From an uncultured Aurantimicrobium sp. (GTDB taxonomy: Bacteria > Actinomycetota > Actinomycetes > Actinomycetales > Microbacteriaceae), in the NCBI RefSeq assembly GCF_936931525.1, contig NZ_CAKZII010000132.1, positions 1 to 33,144 of the forward strand: a DNA stretch of 33,144 bases, written 5' to 3'. The notes under the pieces are model-generated. The model made no database searches. It was given only the letters and a program-made list of their open reading frames with translations, and had not been told where the DNA came from. Made by a program: the position numbers and the translations under genes. Numbering within the stretch: the first letter of the stretch is position 1; every line of letters begins with the position of its first letter. Of this stretch, positions 10,265-19,429 are shown in pieces.

Positions 10265-11371
10265 TTATGCTCCAGCCAAAGCGGTGTTGACGGTCTCGAG
10301 GAGTTCGCCCCACGAGATGATGAACTTGGAAACACCCTCAGACTCGAGGACGTTGGTGACGTCCTGGAAGTCGACTCCGACAGCTGCAAGTGCTGCAAAG
10401 ACAGCCTTGGAGTCTGCGTAGTTGGGGGTGATGGTGTCACCGGTGACCACACCGTGGTCGAAGGTGGCATCCAGAGTCTTTTCAGGCATGGTGTTCACGA
10501 TGCCTGCAGCAACCAGTTCGGTCACGTAGAGAGTGTCGGGGAGGGCAGGGTCCTTGACTCCGGTGGATGCCCAGAGGGGACGCTGCACGTTGGCACCGTT
10601 GGCCAGCAGTGCTGCTGCGCGCTCAGTGTCAAACATGTCCTCGAAGAGTTCATAAGCCAGGCGAGCGTTAGCAAGACCAGCCTTGGACTTCAAAGCCAGA
10701 GCTTCAGGTGTGCCAATGGCGTTGAGTCGGTTGTCTACCTCGGAGTCCACGCGAGAAACGAAGAATGAACCAACTGAGTGGATCTGCGAAAGGTCGTGGC
10801 CGTTAGCCTGCGCCTTTTCGAGTCCTGCAAGGTAGGCGTTGATGACTGCTTCGTAGCGCTCGAGGGAGAAGATCAGGGTCACGTTGACCGAGATGCCCGC
10901 ACCAATAACTTCGGTGATGGCGTCCAGGCCAGCAAGGGTTGCGGGGATCTTTATCAGAGCGTTGGGCTTGTTGACCTTTGCCCACAGACGCTTTGCTTCT
11001 TCCACGGTGCCAGGAGCATCGTGAGCAAGTGTGGGGGAGACCTCGATAGAAACGCGGCCGTCAACACCCTGGGTTGCGTCGTAAACACCACGGAAGATGT
11101 CGCAGGCATCTGCAACGTCATCGGTTGTGATGTCGAAGACTGCTGCCTCTGCATCTGCACCCGCAGCTGCGAGCTTCTTGACCTGTGCTGCATAGCTCTC
11201 ACCGTTGGTGAGGGCGCCAGCGAAGATGGTGGGGTTGGTCGTGACGCCCACTACGTTCTTCTGAGCAATGAGTGCCTGAAGGTTGCCAGAGGTGATGCGC
11301 TCACGGGAAAGGTCATCGAGCCAAATGCTGACGCCGGCTGCGGACAGTTGTGCGGTGGGGGTGTTCGACAT
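10265..11371 (-). CDS. tal: Transaldolase
   Basis: 368-residue transaldolase that moves a dihydroxyacetone unit from sedoheptulose 7-phosphate to glyceraldehyde 3-phosphate. The family motif GVTTNPTIF is at 42-50 and the Schiff-base lysine is Lys141 in NALIKIPAT. The phosphate-binding [12 protein letters not shown] region follows. Length fits the long actinobacterial/cyanobacterial type. The ATG has CTGGAG about 12 bases upstream. There are 102 bases between tkt and tal, which contain only a weak imperfect hairpin. Its stop is directly followed by the pgi ATG. Confidence 0.95.
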   Translation of the reverse strand: MSNTPTAQLSAAGVSIWLDDLSRERITSGNLQALIAQKNVVGVTTNPTIFAGALTNGESYAAQVKKLAAAGADAEAAVFDITTDDVADACDIFRGVYDATQGVDGRVSIEVSPTLAHDAPGTVEEAKRLWAKVNKPNALIKIPATLAGLDAITEVIGAGISVNVTLIFSLERYEAVINAYLAGLEKAQANGHDLSQIHSVGSFFVSRVDSEVDNRLNAIGTPEALALKSKAGLANARLAYELFEDMFDTERAAALLANGANVQRPLWASTGVKDPALPDTLYVTELVAAGIVNTMPEKTLDATFDHGVVTGDTITPNYADSKAVFAALAAVGVDFQDVTNVLESEGVSKFIISWGELLETVNTALAGA

Positions 11372-11473
11372 GAACGTTGATTCTCCAGTTAGTAAGGGGA
11401 GCGGATCTGGTTGTGGTGTGTGTGAAGTTGTAACTCGGGGCCAGAGAAGTTGTTTCTGACCCTGAGTGAAGTG

Positions 11474-13567
11474 TTACTGAGCTGCGATTGATTCCTTCGC
11501 AGCAGCGACAGCGGCATCGGTGGTGATGCCGAACTTGGTGAACAGGGTCTTGTAATCAGCTGATGCACCGAAGTGTTCGATCGAGACGCTGCGACCGGCA
11601 GTACCGACAATCTTGTCCCAGGTCAATGACAGGCCTGCCTCAATGGAGACGCGAGCCTTCACTGCTGCTGGAAGAACGCTCTCTTGGTATGCCGCAGGCT
11701 GCTCGTAGAACCACTCGAGGCAAGGAACTGACACCACGCGGGCGTGGATGCCTTCGCTTGCAAGCTGTTCGCGAGCGGCAACAGCAAGCTGAACTTCAGA
11801 ACCGGTGGCGATGAAGATGACGTCAGGCTTGCCGTTGGCTGCGTCCACGAGTGTGTAGGCACCCTTGGCGGTCTCACGGGCGTGAGCAAAGGTGTCGCCG
11901 GAAGCAGCACCTTCTCCGCGAGTGAAAACTGGAATGTTCTGACGAGTCAGTGCAATACCAGCTGGTCCGTTGCGGCGCTCGAGGATGGTCTTCCAGGCGT
12001 AGGCAACTTCGTTGGCGTCTGCGGGGCGAACCACATCCAGCTCAGGAATAGCGCGCAAGGTGGCGAGCTGCTCAATGGGCTGGTGAGTGGGGCCGTCTTC
12101 ACCGAGAGCCACAGAGTCGTGGGTCCAGACGAAGATCGAAGGCACCTTCATGAGGGCTGCCAGGCGCACAGCAGGGCGCATGTAGTCGCTGAAGATGAGG
12201 AAGGTTCCACCGTATGCGCGGGTCTTGCCGTGCAAGGCAATACCGTTCAAGATGGCGCCCATGGCGTGCTCGCGGATACCGAAGTGGAGAACGCGACCGT
12301 AGTTGTCACCAGTCCACTCGTGGGTTGACCACTGTGCAGGAACGAAGGACTTAGAGCCTTCTAGCGTGGTGTTGTTGGACTCAGCGAGGTCAGCAGAACC
12401 ACCCCAGAGCTCGGGGATAACTGCACCCAGAGCGTTGAGCACCTTGCCGGATGCTGCACGGGTGGACACTTCAGTGCCGCCTTCGAAGACGGGAAGTGCT
12501 GCCTCGACGCCGTCTGGAAGCTGGCCAGCTTCGAGGCGGTCGAGAAGCTTCTTGTTCTCAGGGTTAGCTGCAGCCCAAGCGTCGAAGCTCTTCTGCCATT
12601 CGGCGCGCTCAGCAGCACCCTTGGTCACTGCCTTGCGGGTGTGCTCGATAACCTCGTCGGCAACCTGGAAGCTCTGCTCGGGATCGAAGCCAAGAACTTC
12701 CTTGAGACCCTTGAGTTCATCTGCCCCGAGAGCAGAACCGTGAATCTTTCCGGTGTTCTGCTTCTTAGGCGAAGGCCAACCAATGATGGTCTTGAGGATG
12801 ATGAGTGAAGGCTTGTCAGTAACAGCCTTGGCTGCCTCGATAGCGTCGTTGAGAGCGGCTACGTCCTCAACGTAGACACCGGTCTTCTTCCAGTCCACAG
12901 TCTGGACATGCCAGTCATAGGACTCGTAACGCTTGGCGACATCCTCGGTGAAGGCAATGGTGGTGTCATCTTCGATCGAGATCTGGTTCGAGTCGTAGAT
13001 CGCGATGAGGTTACCCAGCTGCTGGTGGCCAGCAAGCGAGGAAGCTTCAGCGGTGACACCCTCTTGAAGGTCACCGTCACCGGCAATGACATAGACGAAG
13101 TGATCGAAAGGGCTCTTACCTGCGGCTGCGTTGGGGTCAAACAGACCGCGCTCGAAGCGAGAGGCGTAAGCAAAACCAACGGCAGATGCCAGACCCTGAC
13201 CCAGGGGGCCAGTGGTGATTTCCACACCCTTGGTGTGGCCGTATTCGGGGTGGCCAGGGGTCAGTGAGCCCCAGGTGCGCAATGCCTTGAGGTCATCGAG
13301 CTCGAGGCCATAACCATTCAAGTAGAGCTGAACGTACTGAGTGAGCGAGGAGTGGCCCACAGAAAGAATGAAGCGGTCGCGGCCAATCCACTGGTCATCC
13401 AGAGGGTCGCGGCGCATGACCTTGTTCCACAGTAAGTAGGCGGCAGGAGCGAGGCTCATCGCGGTTCCGGGGTGGCCGTTACCCACCTTCTCGACTGCGT
13501 CTGCGGCGAGAACACGCGCGGTGTCAACTGCCTTGTTGTCTAGTTCGGACCAGTCGAGCTGCGCCAT
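11474..13567 (-). CDS. tkt: Transketolase
   Basis: 697-residue thiamine-diphosphate enzyme that transfers two-carbon units between pentose, tetrose and triose phosphates. Visible motifs are the catalytic-site His32 in NGHPGTAMSLAP, the diphosphate/metal site GDGDLQEG (163-170) with the downstream YDSNQISIEDD, and DSVALGEDGPTHQPIE in the pyrimidine domain. I start at the ATG at 13567 (MAQLDWSELDNKAV), with GGAAGG about 11 bases upstream and normal family length. An in-frame ATG at 13639 would add 24 unusual residues and encroach on the promoter region. It is the first gene of the operon. Confidence 0.95.
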   Translation of the reverse strand: MAQLDWSELDNKAVDTARVLAADAVEKVGNGHPGTAMSLAPAAYLLWNKVMRRDPLDDQWIGRDRFILSVGHSSLTQYVQLYLNGYGLELDDLKALRTWGSLTPGHPEYGHTKGVEITTGPLGQGLASAVGFAYASRFERGLFDPNAAAGKSPFDHFVYVIAGDGDLQEGVTAEASSLAGHQQLGNLIAIYDSNQISIEDDTTIAFTEDVAKRYESYDWHVQTVDWKKTGVYVEDVAALNDAIEAAKAVTDKPSLIILKTIIGWPSPKKQNTGKIHGSALGADELKGLKEVLGFDPEQSFQVADEVIEHTRKAVTKGAAERAEWQKSFDAWAAANPENKKLLDRLEAGQLPDGVEAALPVFEGGTEVSTRAASGKVLNALGAVIPELWGGSADLAESNNTTLEGSKSFVPAQWSTHEWTGDNYGRVLHFGIREHAMGAILNGIALHGKTRAYGGTFLIFSDYMRPAVRLAALMKVPSIFVWTHDSVALGEDGPTHQPIEQLATLRAIPELDVVRPADANEVAYAWKTILERRNGPAGIALTRQNIPVFTRGEGAASGDTFAHARETAKGAYTLVDAANGKPDVIFIATGSEVQLAVAAREQLASEGIHARVVSVPCLEWFYEQPAAYQESVLPAAVKARVSIEAGLSLTWDKIVGTAGRSVSIEHFGASADYKTLFTKFGITTDAAVAAAKESIAAQ

Positions 13568-13663
13568 GTTTGTATCGGCCTTCCGTATTACCGCGGGGGA
13601 GGTGAGGGAGAAATTACGATGACTGGAAATTACAGCCATGCACGCCGAATAACGGCTCCTCTA

Positions 13664-13669
13664 AGTATA
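13664..13669 (-). promoter_or_regulatory. Candidate -10 box for the tkt-pgl operon
   Basis: Read on the minus strand, TATACT lies about 97 bases upstream of the chosen tkt start and would give a leader of roughly 90 bases. No good -35 hexamer is present at 17 bases. The rest of the 199-base divergent tkt/ctaB spacer contains a TAGACT (13728-13733) that could serve ctaB, and an 8-base direct repeat ACTTGAGG (13731-13738 and 13755-13762). Confidence 0.35.
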
Positions 13670-13766
13670 GGCGTGCGCAGGCTTACGCTGGCGGGGAACG
13701 TGCCATATGTCGAACCTTTACCTCCCGTAGACTTGAGGCTCTCGCGCACTCATCACTTGAGGACTT

Positions 13767-14687
13767 ATGAACGCTTCCGAATCTGGCACCACAGCGGTGT
13801 CCAAGGTCGGTTTTAAGCGCAAAGTTGCGGCGTATGTTTCGCTGACTAAGCCTCGCGTGATGGAACTGCTTCTCGCAGTGACCATTCCGACCATGTTTTT
13901 GGCTCAGGAGGGCATTCCCAACCTGTGGCTGGTTCTCGTCGTTCTCCTCGGCGGCATGATGAGCGCCGGTTCTGCCGGAACCTTCAACTGCTACATCGAC
14001 CGCGATATCGATCGTGTGATGAACCGCACCAAGGGCCGCCCTCTCGTCACAGGTGAAATCTCTGACCGTGAAGCGATCGTTTTCGCCTGGGCATTAGCAA
14101 TCATCTCCACAGTGTGGTTCTTGCTCTTTACGAATGTGTTGGCTGCTTCACTCTCCGTCTCAGCTATTGCCTTCTACGTCATCATTTACAGCCTGGTACT
14201 CAAGCGCCGCACCCCACAGAACATTGTCTGGGGCGGTGCTGCCGGTGGTTTCCCCGTGCTCATAGGCTGGGCTGCAGTCACCGGTTCGCTGACCTGGACT
14301 CCTGTCGTTCTGTTCCTCATCATCTTCTTGTGGACGCCACCGCACTACTGGCCTCTGTCCTGGCGTTACCGCGAGGACTACAAGAACGCCAACGTTCCCA
14401 TGCTCACCGTGGTGCGTGGACGTGTCACCGTGGGGCTTCAGATTGTTCTTTATGCCTGGGCAACCTTTGCAGCAACCTTGCTCCTCGTGCCCATCGGTCA
14501 CATGGGTTGGGTGTACACAGCTATTGCGACCGTGTCAGGTATTTGGTTCTTGGCAGAAAGCCACATGCTTTACTCACGAGCGCTGCGCGATGAAGATCCC
14601 AAGCCCATGCGCTTGTTCCACTTCTCCAATGGCTACTTATCGCTGATATTCCTTGCGGTAGCCATTGATGCTCTGCTGCCTTTCTAG
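13767..14687 (+). CDS. ctaB: Protoheme IX farnesyltransferase (heme O synthase)
   Basis: 306-residue polytopic UbiA-family prenyltransferase that adds a farnesyl group to protoheme to make heme O. The first aspartate-rich motif is [19 protein letters not shown]. The second is around [13 protein letters not shown], just after the conserved WTPPHYWPL. About nine hydrophobic segments span the rest. GAGGA sits only 3 bases from the ATG, so ribosome-site spacing is short. It converges on ctaA, whose product makes the next intermediate, heme A, for the aa3-type terminal oxidase. Confidence 0.95.
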   Translation: MNASESGTTAVSKVGFKRKVAAYVSLTKPRVMELLLAVTIPTMFLAQEGIPNLWLVLVVLLGGMMSAGSAGTFNCYIDRDIDRVMNRTKGRPLVTGEISDREAIVFAWALAIISTVWFLLFTNVLAASLSVSAIAFYVIIYSLVLKRRTPQNIVWGGAAGGFPVLIGWAAVTGSLTWTPVVLFLIIFLWTPPHYWPLSWRYREDYKNANVPMLTVVRGRVTVGLQIVLYAWATFAATLLLVPIGHMGWVYTAIATVSGIWFLAESHMLYSRALRDEDPKPMRLFHFSNGYLSLIFLAVAIDALLPF

Positions 14688-14700
14688 CTGAGCAGAACTG

Positions 14701-15597
14701 CTAGCTGACTGGCTTCCGCAGGTTCAGCAGCACATTTGTCACTGCAATGGTGACCAAGCATGCCAGGAGCATGTGCAGCCCCACCAGGAGCTCAGGCAGT
14801 CCCATGCGTGATTGAGCAATACCCACCATGATTTGTGCTGCGTTGACGGCCAAGAGCGCGATCACAGCAATGCGAAGAGCCGCCGATTTATGGCGGATGG
14901 CAAGAAACAGTGTGACCGCAGCTAGTCCCACGGCGATATATGCGGGGTAGGAGTGGATGTGTTGCAGCAGTTCGCTGTTGAGGCCATTACGGGGAGCCTC
15001 AGCATCACCTGCGTGTGGTCCAGACCCAGTAGTGAGCACGCCTACACAAATGGTGATGAATTGGAACGATGCCATCATCCACGCAAATGTGATGGTGACC
15101 CCGGAGACAGCGCAGGTCCAGGGGCCATTGCCGTTGTATGCGTTGAAGACCAGGACAGTCGACAGCACAACCATGGCGATCGAGACGATGAAGTGCAGGC
15201 CGACAACATAGGGGTTCAGCTGAGTAAGTACAGAGATACCTCCGATGACAGCCTGGGTAGGGATACCTAAGCCGATCAGCAGAGTCAGCCAGAACAAGTC
15301 ACGACGTTGTTTACGCATGCGCAGAATGAGGGCAAACGTCACAATCGCGACAATGACCAGCAGGAAGGTCAGGAGGCGGTTACCAAATTCGATAATGCCG
15401 TGAATACCCATCTCGGGGGTGTTCACCAAGGAGTCTTCGGTGCAGGTGGGCCAGGTGGGGCAGCCTAAGCCACTGGCGGTAAGGCGTACAGCGCCACCTG
15501 TGACGACAATCAACGTCTGAACAACCAGCGTTACCCACGCTGCGATACGGACCTTACGGTCAACCGTGGTGGGGAACCAGTCGATAAGTGTTCTCAC
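14701..15597 (-). CDS. ctaA: Heme A synthase
   Basis: 298-residue membrane protein of the COX15/CtaA family that oxidises the C8 methyl of heme O to give heme A. About eight transmembrane segments are visible. The extracellular cysteine pair is Cys46/Cys52 (CPTWPTC). Candidate heme-ligand histidines are His134 (VVGLHF), His213 or His215 (QHIHSYPAY) and His275 (LVGLHML). In IEFGNRLLT the histidine found in the Bacillus EXXHR-type motif is asparagine; as far as I recall this is common in actinobacteria. The start is GTG with AAAGGA about 12 bases upstream. It converges on ctaB with 13 bases between stops. Confidence 0.93.
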   Translation of the reverse strand: MRTLIDWFPTTVDRKVRIAAWVTLVVQTLIVVTGGAVRLTASGLGCPTWPTCTEDSLVNTPEMGIHGIIEFGNRLLTFLLVIVAIVTFALILRMRKQRRDLFWLTLLIGLGIPTQAVIGGISVLTQLNPYVVGLHFIVSIAMVVLSTVLVFNAYNGNGPWTCAVSGVTITFAWMMASFQFITICVGVLTTGSGPHAGDAEAPRNGLNSELLQHIHSYPAYIAVGLAAVTLFLAIRHKSAALRIAVIALLAVNAAQIMVGIAQSRMGLPELLVGLHMLLACLVTIAVTNVLLNLRKPVS

Positions 15598-15660
15598 GAT
15601 GGGAATAATCCTTTGGTGAATAGTTGTTGTTCGCTCAGGAAGAACTTATTTACCCTGTCT

Positions 15661-15791
15661 TTACTAATGAAGTAAGGCTAGGCTAAGTAAGTTCAATGTG
15701 ATCGTGCGTAAGCCGATATCTCGAGGGCGAGAACATGCGAGATTGCCGCGGTTTTCGCGACAGTTCGTGCGTTCTCTTCTCAGTCTAGATT
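15661..15791 (+). promoter_or_regulatory. ctaA/sufB divergent control region with iron-box-like site
   Basis: The 210-base spacer between divergent ctaA and sufB holds several repeats. TTACT-AATGA-AGTAA (15661-15675) is a perfect inverted repeat. TAAGGCTAGGCTAAGTAAG (15673-15691) matches 13 of 19 positions of the published DtxR/IdeR iron-box consensus by my hand alignment. TCTCG-AGGG-CGAGA (15719-15732) is another perfect inverted repeat, with an overlapping alternative ATCTCG/CGAGAT (15718-15743). A TAGATT (15786-15791) is the best -10 for sufB. Iron control of both heme A and Fe-S assembly would make sense, but this is inference. Confidence 0.4.
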
Positions 15792-15807
15792 CGTAAGGAA
15801 GAGTGCC

Positions 15808-17226
15808 ATGTCAGACATCCTGATTGACCGGCCCGAACTTGAGGGCATTGGTCAGTATGAATTCGGTTGGCACGATAAAGATGCGGCTGGAGCAAGCGCT
15901 CGCCGAGGCATCAGTGCTGAAGTCGTTTCGGACATCTCTGGGCTGAAGTCTGAGCCCGAGTGGATGCTCAAGATGCGCTTGAAGGCGTATGAAATCTTTG
16001 GCCGTAAGCCCATGCCTAACTGGGGTGCAGATCTCTCCGGTATTCACTTCGACAACATCAAGTACTTTGTCCGTTCAACGGAACGTCAAGCCCAAACTTG
16101 GGAAGACCTCCCCGATGAAATCAAGGACACCTACGAAAAGCTGGGTATTCCTGAGGCAGAACGTCAGCGACTCGTTGCGGGTGTGGCAGCACAGTACGAA
16201 TCTGAAGTGGTTTACCACCAGATCAACGAAGAGCTTGAGCGCCAAGGTGTCATCTTCATGGACACCGACACTGCTCTGAAAGAGCACCCCGAATTCTTCG
16301 AAGAATACTTCGGCACCGTCATCCCTTCGGGAGACAACAAGTTCGCTGCACTCAATACTGCGGTGTGGTCGGGCGGATCCTTCGTCTACGTGCCCCCCGG
16401 TGTACACGTCGAGATTCCTCTCCAGGCCTACTTCCGTATCAACACGGAAAACATGGGTCAGTTCGAGCGCACCCTCATCATTGCTGACGAGGGAAGCTAC
16501 GTGCACTACATCGAAGGATGTACAGCACCGATCTACAAGAGCGACTCTCTGCACTCTGCTGTGGTGGAAATTATTGTGAAGAAGAACGCCCGCGTTCGCT
16601 ACACCACCATCCAGAACTGGTCCAACAACGTCTACAACCTGGTCACCAAGCGTGCGATTGCGCACGAGGGCGCAACCATGGAGTGGATTGATGGAAACCT
16701 CGGTTCCAAGGTCACCATGAAGTACCCCTCGGTCTACTTGGTCGGTGAAGGTGCAAAGGGTGAGACTCTCTCCATTGCTTTCGCAGGTCCCGGACAGCAC
16801 CAAGACGCTGGCGCCAAGATGATTCACATGGCTCCTAACACGCAGAGCTCAATCGTCTCTAAGTCGATTGCTCGTGGTGGTGGCCGTGCCGGTTACCGCG
16901 GTGAAATCCGTATCGATGCCAATGCCCACAACTCTGCGAACACCGTTCGTTGTGATGCGCTTTTGGTGGACACTCAGTCTCGTTCTGATACCTACCCTGC
17001 TATCGACATTCGTGTCGATGACGTTCAACTCGGCCACGAGGCAACTGTCTCCAAGGTCAGTGAAGACCAGCTCTTCTATCTGATGAGCCGCGGTATGGCA
17101 GAAGACGAAGCAATGGCCATGATTGTTCGTGGATTCATTGAGCCCATCTCTCGTGAACTTCCCATGGAATATGCACTCGAGCTCAACAAGCTGATTGAAA
17201 TCGGCATGGAAGGATCCGTGGGCTAA
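15808..17226 (+). CDS. sufB: Fe-S cluster assembly scaffold SufB
   Basis: 472-residue SufB, scaffold subunit of the SufBC2D complex on which Fe-S clusters are built. Family stretches include [26 protein letters not shown] and the C-terminal [17 protein letters not shown], followed by [10 protein letters not shown]. Length matches an intein-free SufB; many mycobacterial homologues carry an intein but none is present here. The ATG has AAGGAAGAG about 7 bases upstream. It is the first gene of the suf operon, with no SufR regulator gene in front. Its TAA is followed at once by the sufD GTG in the same frame. Confidence 0.96.
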   Translation: MSDILIDRPELEGIGQYEFGWHDKDAAGASARRGISAEVVSDISGLKSEPEWMLKMRLKAYEIFGRKPMPNWGADLSGIHFDNIKYFVRSTERQAQTWEDLPDEIKDTYEKLGIPEAERQRLVAGVAAQYESEVVYHQINEELERQGVIFMDTDTALKEHPEFFEEYFGTVIPSGDNKFAALNTAVWSGGSFVYVPPGVHVEIPLQAYFRINTENMGQFERTLIIADEGSYVHYIEGCTAPIYKSDSLHSAVVEIIVKKNARVRYTTIQNWSNNVYNLVTKRAIAHEGATMEWIDGNLGSKVTMKYPSVYLVGEGAKGETLSIAFAGPGQHQDAGAKMIHMAPNTQSSIVSKSIARGGGRAGYRGEIRIDANAHNSANTVRCDALLVDTQSRSDTYPAIDIRVDDVQLGHEATVSKVSEDQLFYLMSRGMAEDEAMAMIVRGFIEPISRELPMEYALELNKLIEIGMEGSVG

Positions 17227-18342
17227 GTGACTGTTCCCGTACAAGTTCGTTCTGCGCGCCCGAAATCGACTAATCCAGCCGATTTTGACGCGGTTACCGG
17301 TCGTGAACTCGACTGGAAGTTCACCCCTGTAGCGAAGCTGCAGGAACTCATCGCTGGTGACCTCGATGGCTCGCGATTTGACTACACCGCTTCAGAAACA
17401 GCTGGAGTATCTCTGTCATGGATTCCGGTTACTGACCCACGTGTCGGTTCCGCTGGGCTGCCTGAAGACAAGGCATCTGCCAACGCATGGGCAGCTGCTA
17501 CCGAAGTACTTCTGGTTTCCGTCATGTCTGAAGATGTCTCCGAGATCACGATTACTCGTGATGCACTCGGCACCACTCACCGTGCCGCCCACATTGTGAT
17601 TGAAGCAGCTCCGTTCTCCAAGGGAACTGTCGTTCTTCAGAACAACGGAGATGCTCGCCTGGTTGAGAACGTCGAGATTCTCGTCGGTGCTGAGGCAGAG
17701 CTCAACGTCATTTCTGTCCAGGAATGGAACGATGACGCACTGCACTTGGCTAGCCACTTCTCGCGTGTGGGCCGCAATGCCTCGCTTCAGCACAGCGTTG
17801 TCTCGCTGACCGGTGAAGTCATTCGTGTGAACCCATCCACTGTTCTTGCTGAAGATGGTTCATCGGTCAACATGCTCGGTGTCTACTTTGCAGATGCCCA
17901 CCAGCACATCGAACAGCAGGTCTACGTCAACCACGATGCACCCCAGTCCAAGAGCCGTGTTACCTACAAGGGTGCACTGCAGGGCAAGGGTGCTCGCACT
18001 GTCTGGATCGGTGACGTTCTCATCGGTAACAAGGCAACTGGCACCGACTCCTATGAGCAGAACCGTAACCTCATGCTCACCGAGGGCACACGTGCTGATT
18101 CAATTCCTAACCTTGAAATCGAGACCGGTGATATCGCTGGCGCTGGCCACGCGTCAGCAACCGGTCGTTTCGATGACGAGCAGCTTTTCTATCTCCAGGC
18201 CCGCGGCATCAGTGAAGAAGAAGCACGTCGCCTTGTTGTTCGTGGATTCTTGAATGAAGTTGTTCAGCAACTGGGCGTACCTGCTCTTGCTGAACGCATT
18301 GAGGCCTCCCTCAACGCCGAACTTGAAGCTGGAGTGAAGTAA
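17227..18342 (+). CDS. sufD: Fe-S cluster assembly protein SufD
   Basis: 371-residue SufD, paralogue of SufB and structural partner in SufBC2D. The SufB/SufD core beta-helix is recognised from VNHDAPQSKSRVTYKGAL, the IETGDIAGAGHASATGR segment and the C-terminal DEQLFYLQARGISEEEARR. The start is GTG, placed directly after the sufB stop, with AAGGA 12 bases upstream inside sufB. The ferredoxin gene overlaps its stop by one base. Cytoplasmic; role inferred from family and operon. Confidence 0.95.
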   Translation: MTVPVQVRSARPKSTNPADFDAVTGRELDWKFTPVAKLQELIAGDLDGSRFDYTASETAGVSLSWIPVTDPRVGSAGLPEDKASANAWAAATEVLLVSVMSEDVSEITITRDALGTTHRAAHIVIEAAPFSKGTVVLQNNGDARLVENVEILVGAEAELNVISVQEWNDDALHLASHFSRVGRNASLQHSVVSLTGEVIRVNPSTVLAEDGSSVNMLGVYFADAHQHIEQQVYVNHDAPQSKSRVTYKGALQGKGARTVWIGDVLIGNKATGTDSYEQNRNLMLTEGTRADSIPNLEIETGDIAGAGHASATGRFDDEQLFYLQARGISEEEARRLVVRGFLNEVVQQLGVPALAERIEASLNAELEAGVK

Positions 18343-18668
18343 TGGCTGCAGAAAAGGTATGTGCTGCAAGTGAGCTCGTGCTCAACCAGGCCAAGAAGGT
18401 TGTTGTGGGCGGCATTCCCGTCGCACTCGTGCTTGACGCTGCTGGAGATATCCACGCCATTGGTGACACTTGCACTCATGGAGATATTTCCCTCTCTGAA
18501 GGGTTCGTCGAAGACGACACCCTCGAATGCTGGGCTCACGGCTCCAAGTTTGAACTCACCACCGGCAAGCCACTGACGTTGCCTGCCTACGAACCCGTAC
18601 CCGTTTTTGTCGTCGAGGTTATCGACGGCGAGATTTTCATTGACCCCACCGTCACGAAAGAGATCTAA
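18342..18668 (+). CDS. Rieske [2Fe-2S] ferredoxin in suf operon
   Basis: 108-residue small Rieske-type ferredoxin, often labelled non-heme iron oxygenase ferredoxin subunit. Cluster ligands are Cys44 and His46 (CTHG) and Cys63 and His66 (CWAHG), the CXH...CXXH arrangement. No transmembrane segment or signal peptide is present, so it should be cytoplasmic. It starts in a TAATG overlap with sufD and lies 3 bases before sufC. Location between sufD and sufC, common in actinobacteria, suggests electron delivery during Fe-S assembly, although no oxygenase partner is nearby and the true partner is unknown. Confidence 0.93.
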   Translation: MAAEKVCAASELVLNQAKKVVVGGIPVALVLDAAGDIHAIGDTCTHGDISLSEGFVEDDTLECWAHGSKFELTTGKPLTLPAYEPVPVFVVEVIDGEIFIDPTVTKEI

Positions 18669-18671
18669 GCC

Positions 18672-19427
18672 ATGTCAACTCTGAAGATCACCGACCTGCA
18701 CGTCAGCGTCGAGACCGACCAGGGCACCAAGCAGATTCTGCGCGGCGTCAACCTAGAGATCAACTCGGGTGAAACCCACGCCATCATGGGCCCCAACGGT
18801 TCAGGCAAGTCGACCCTGGCTTACACAATCGCAGGACACCCCAAGTACACCGTGGACAGCGGCTCCATCACTCTTGATGGCGTGGACGTACTCGAGATGA
18901 GCGTGGACGAACGTGCCAAGGCTGGCCTGTTCTTGGCCATGCAGTACCCCGTCGAGATCCCTGGTGTGACAGTCACCAACTTCCTCCGCACCGCCAAGAC
19001 CGCTATCGATGGCGAAGCACCTTCTCTGCGTAACTGGATCAAGGATGTTCGCGAATCAATGGCGAACCTCAAGATGGACTCCAGCTTTGCTGAGCGAAAC
19101 GTCAACGAAGGCTTCTCGGGTGGTGAGAAGAAGCGTCACGAGATTCTTCAGCTCGAACTGCTCAAGCCCAAGTTCGCTGTTCTGGATGAGACTGACTCTG
19201 GTTTGGACGTAGACGCCCTCAAGATCGTTTCTGAAGGCGTGAACCGTGCCAAGGAGAACTCAGACATGGGTGTGCTCCTCATCACTCACTACACGCGCAT
19301 TCTTCGTTACATCAAGCCTGAGTTCGTTCACGTATTCGTCAACGGCAAGGTTGCCGAAGAAGGCGGCCCCGAGCTCGCTGATCGCCTCGAGTCTGAGGGT
19401 TACGACCGTTACCTCGAGATTGCCTAA
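18672..19427 (+). CDS. sufC: Fe-S assembly ATPase SufC
   Basis: 251-residue ABC-type ATPase of the SufBC2D complex; it powers conformational change in the scaffold and is not a transporter. Walker A is GPNGSGKST (40-48), the signature is FSGGEKKRHE (148-157), Walker B is AVLDETDSGLD (169-179), and the switch histidine lies in LLITHY. The ATG follows the ferredoxin gene by 3 bases, and AAAGAGA within the ferredoxin end is a possible ribosome site. Confidence 0.96.
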   Translation: MSTLKITDLHVSVETDQGTKQILRGVNLEINSGETHAIMGPNGSGKSTLAYTIAGHPKYTVDSGSITLDGVDVLEMSVDERAKAGLFLAMQYPVEIPGVTVTNFLRTAKTAIDGEAPSLRNWIKDVRESMANLKMDSSFAERNVNEGFSGGEKKRHEILQLELLKPKFAVLDETDSGLDVDALKIVSEGVNRAKENSDMGVLLITHYTRILRYIKPEFVHVFVNGKVAEEGGPELADRLESEGYDRYLEIA

Positions 19428-19429
19428 CA

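Noticed and set aside
11438-11462. Hairpin between tkt and tal (GGGCCAGA/TCTGACCC)
   Set aside because: Imperfect 8-bp stem with a G-U pair and no T tract on either strand; the genes are clearly one operon, so I do not call it a terminator.
13568-13639. Upstream in-frame start for transketolase adding 24 residues
   Set aside because: The added residues do not resemble transketolase N-termini, there is no ribosome site, and it would cover the likely operon promoter and leader. The ATG at 13567 gives normal length.
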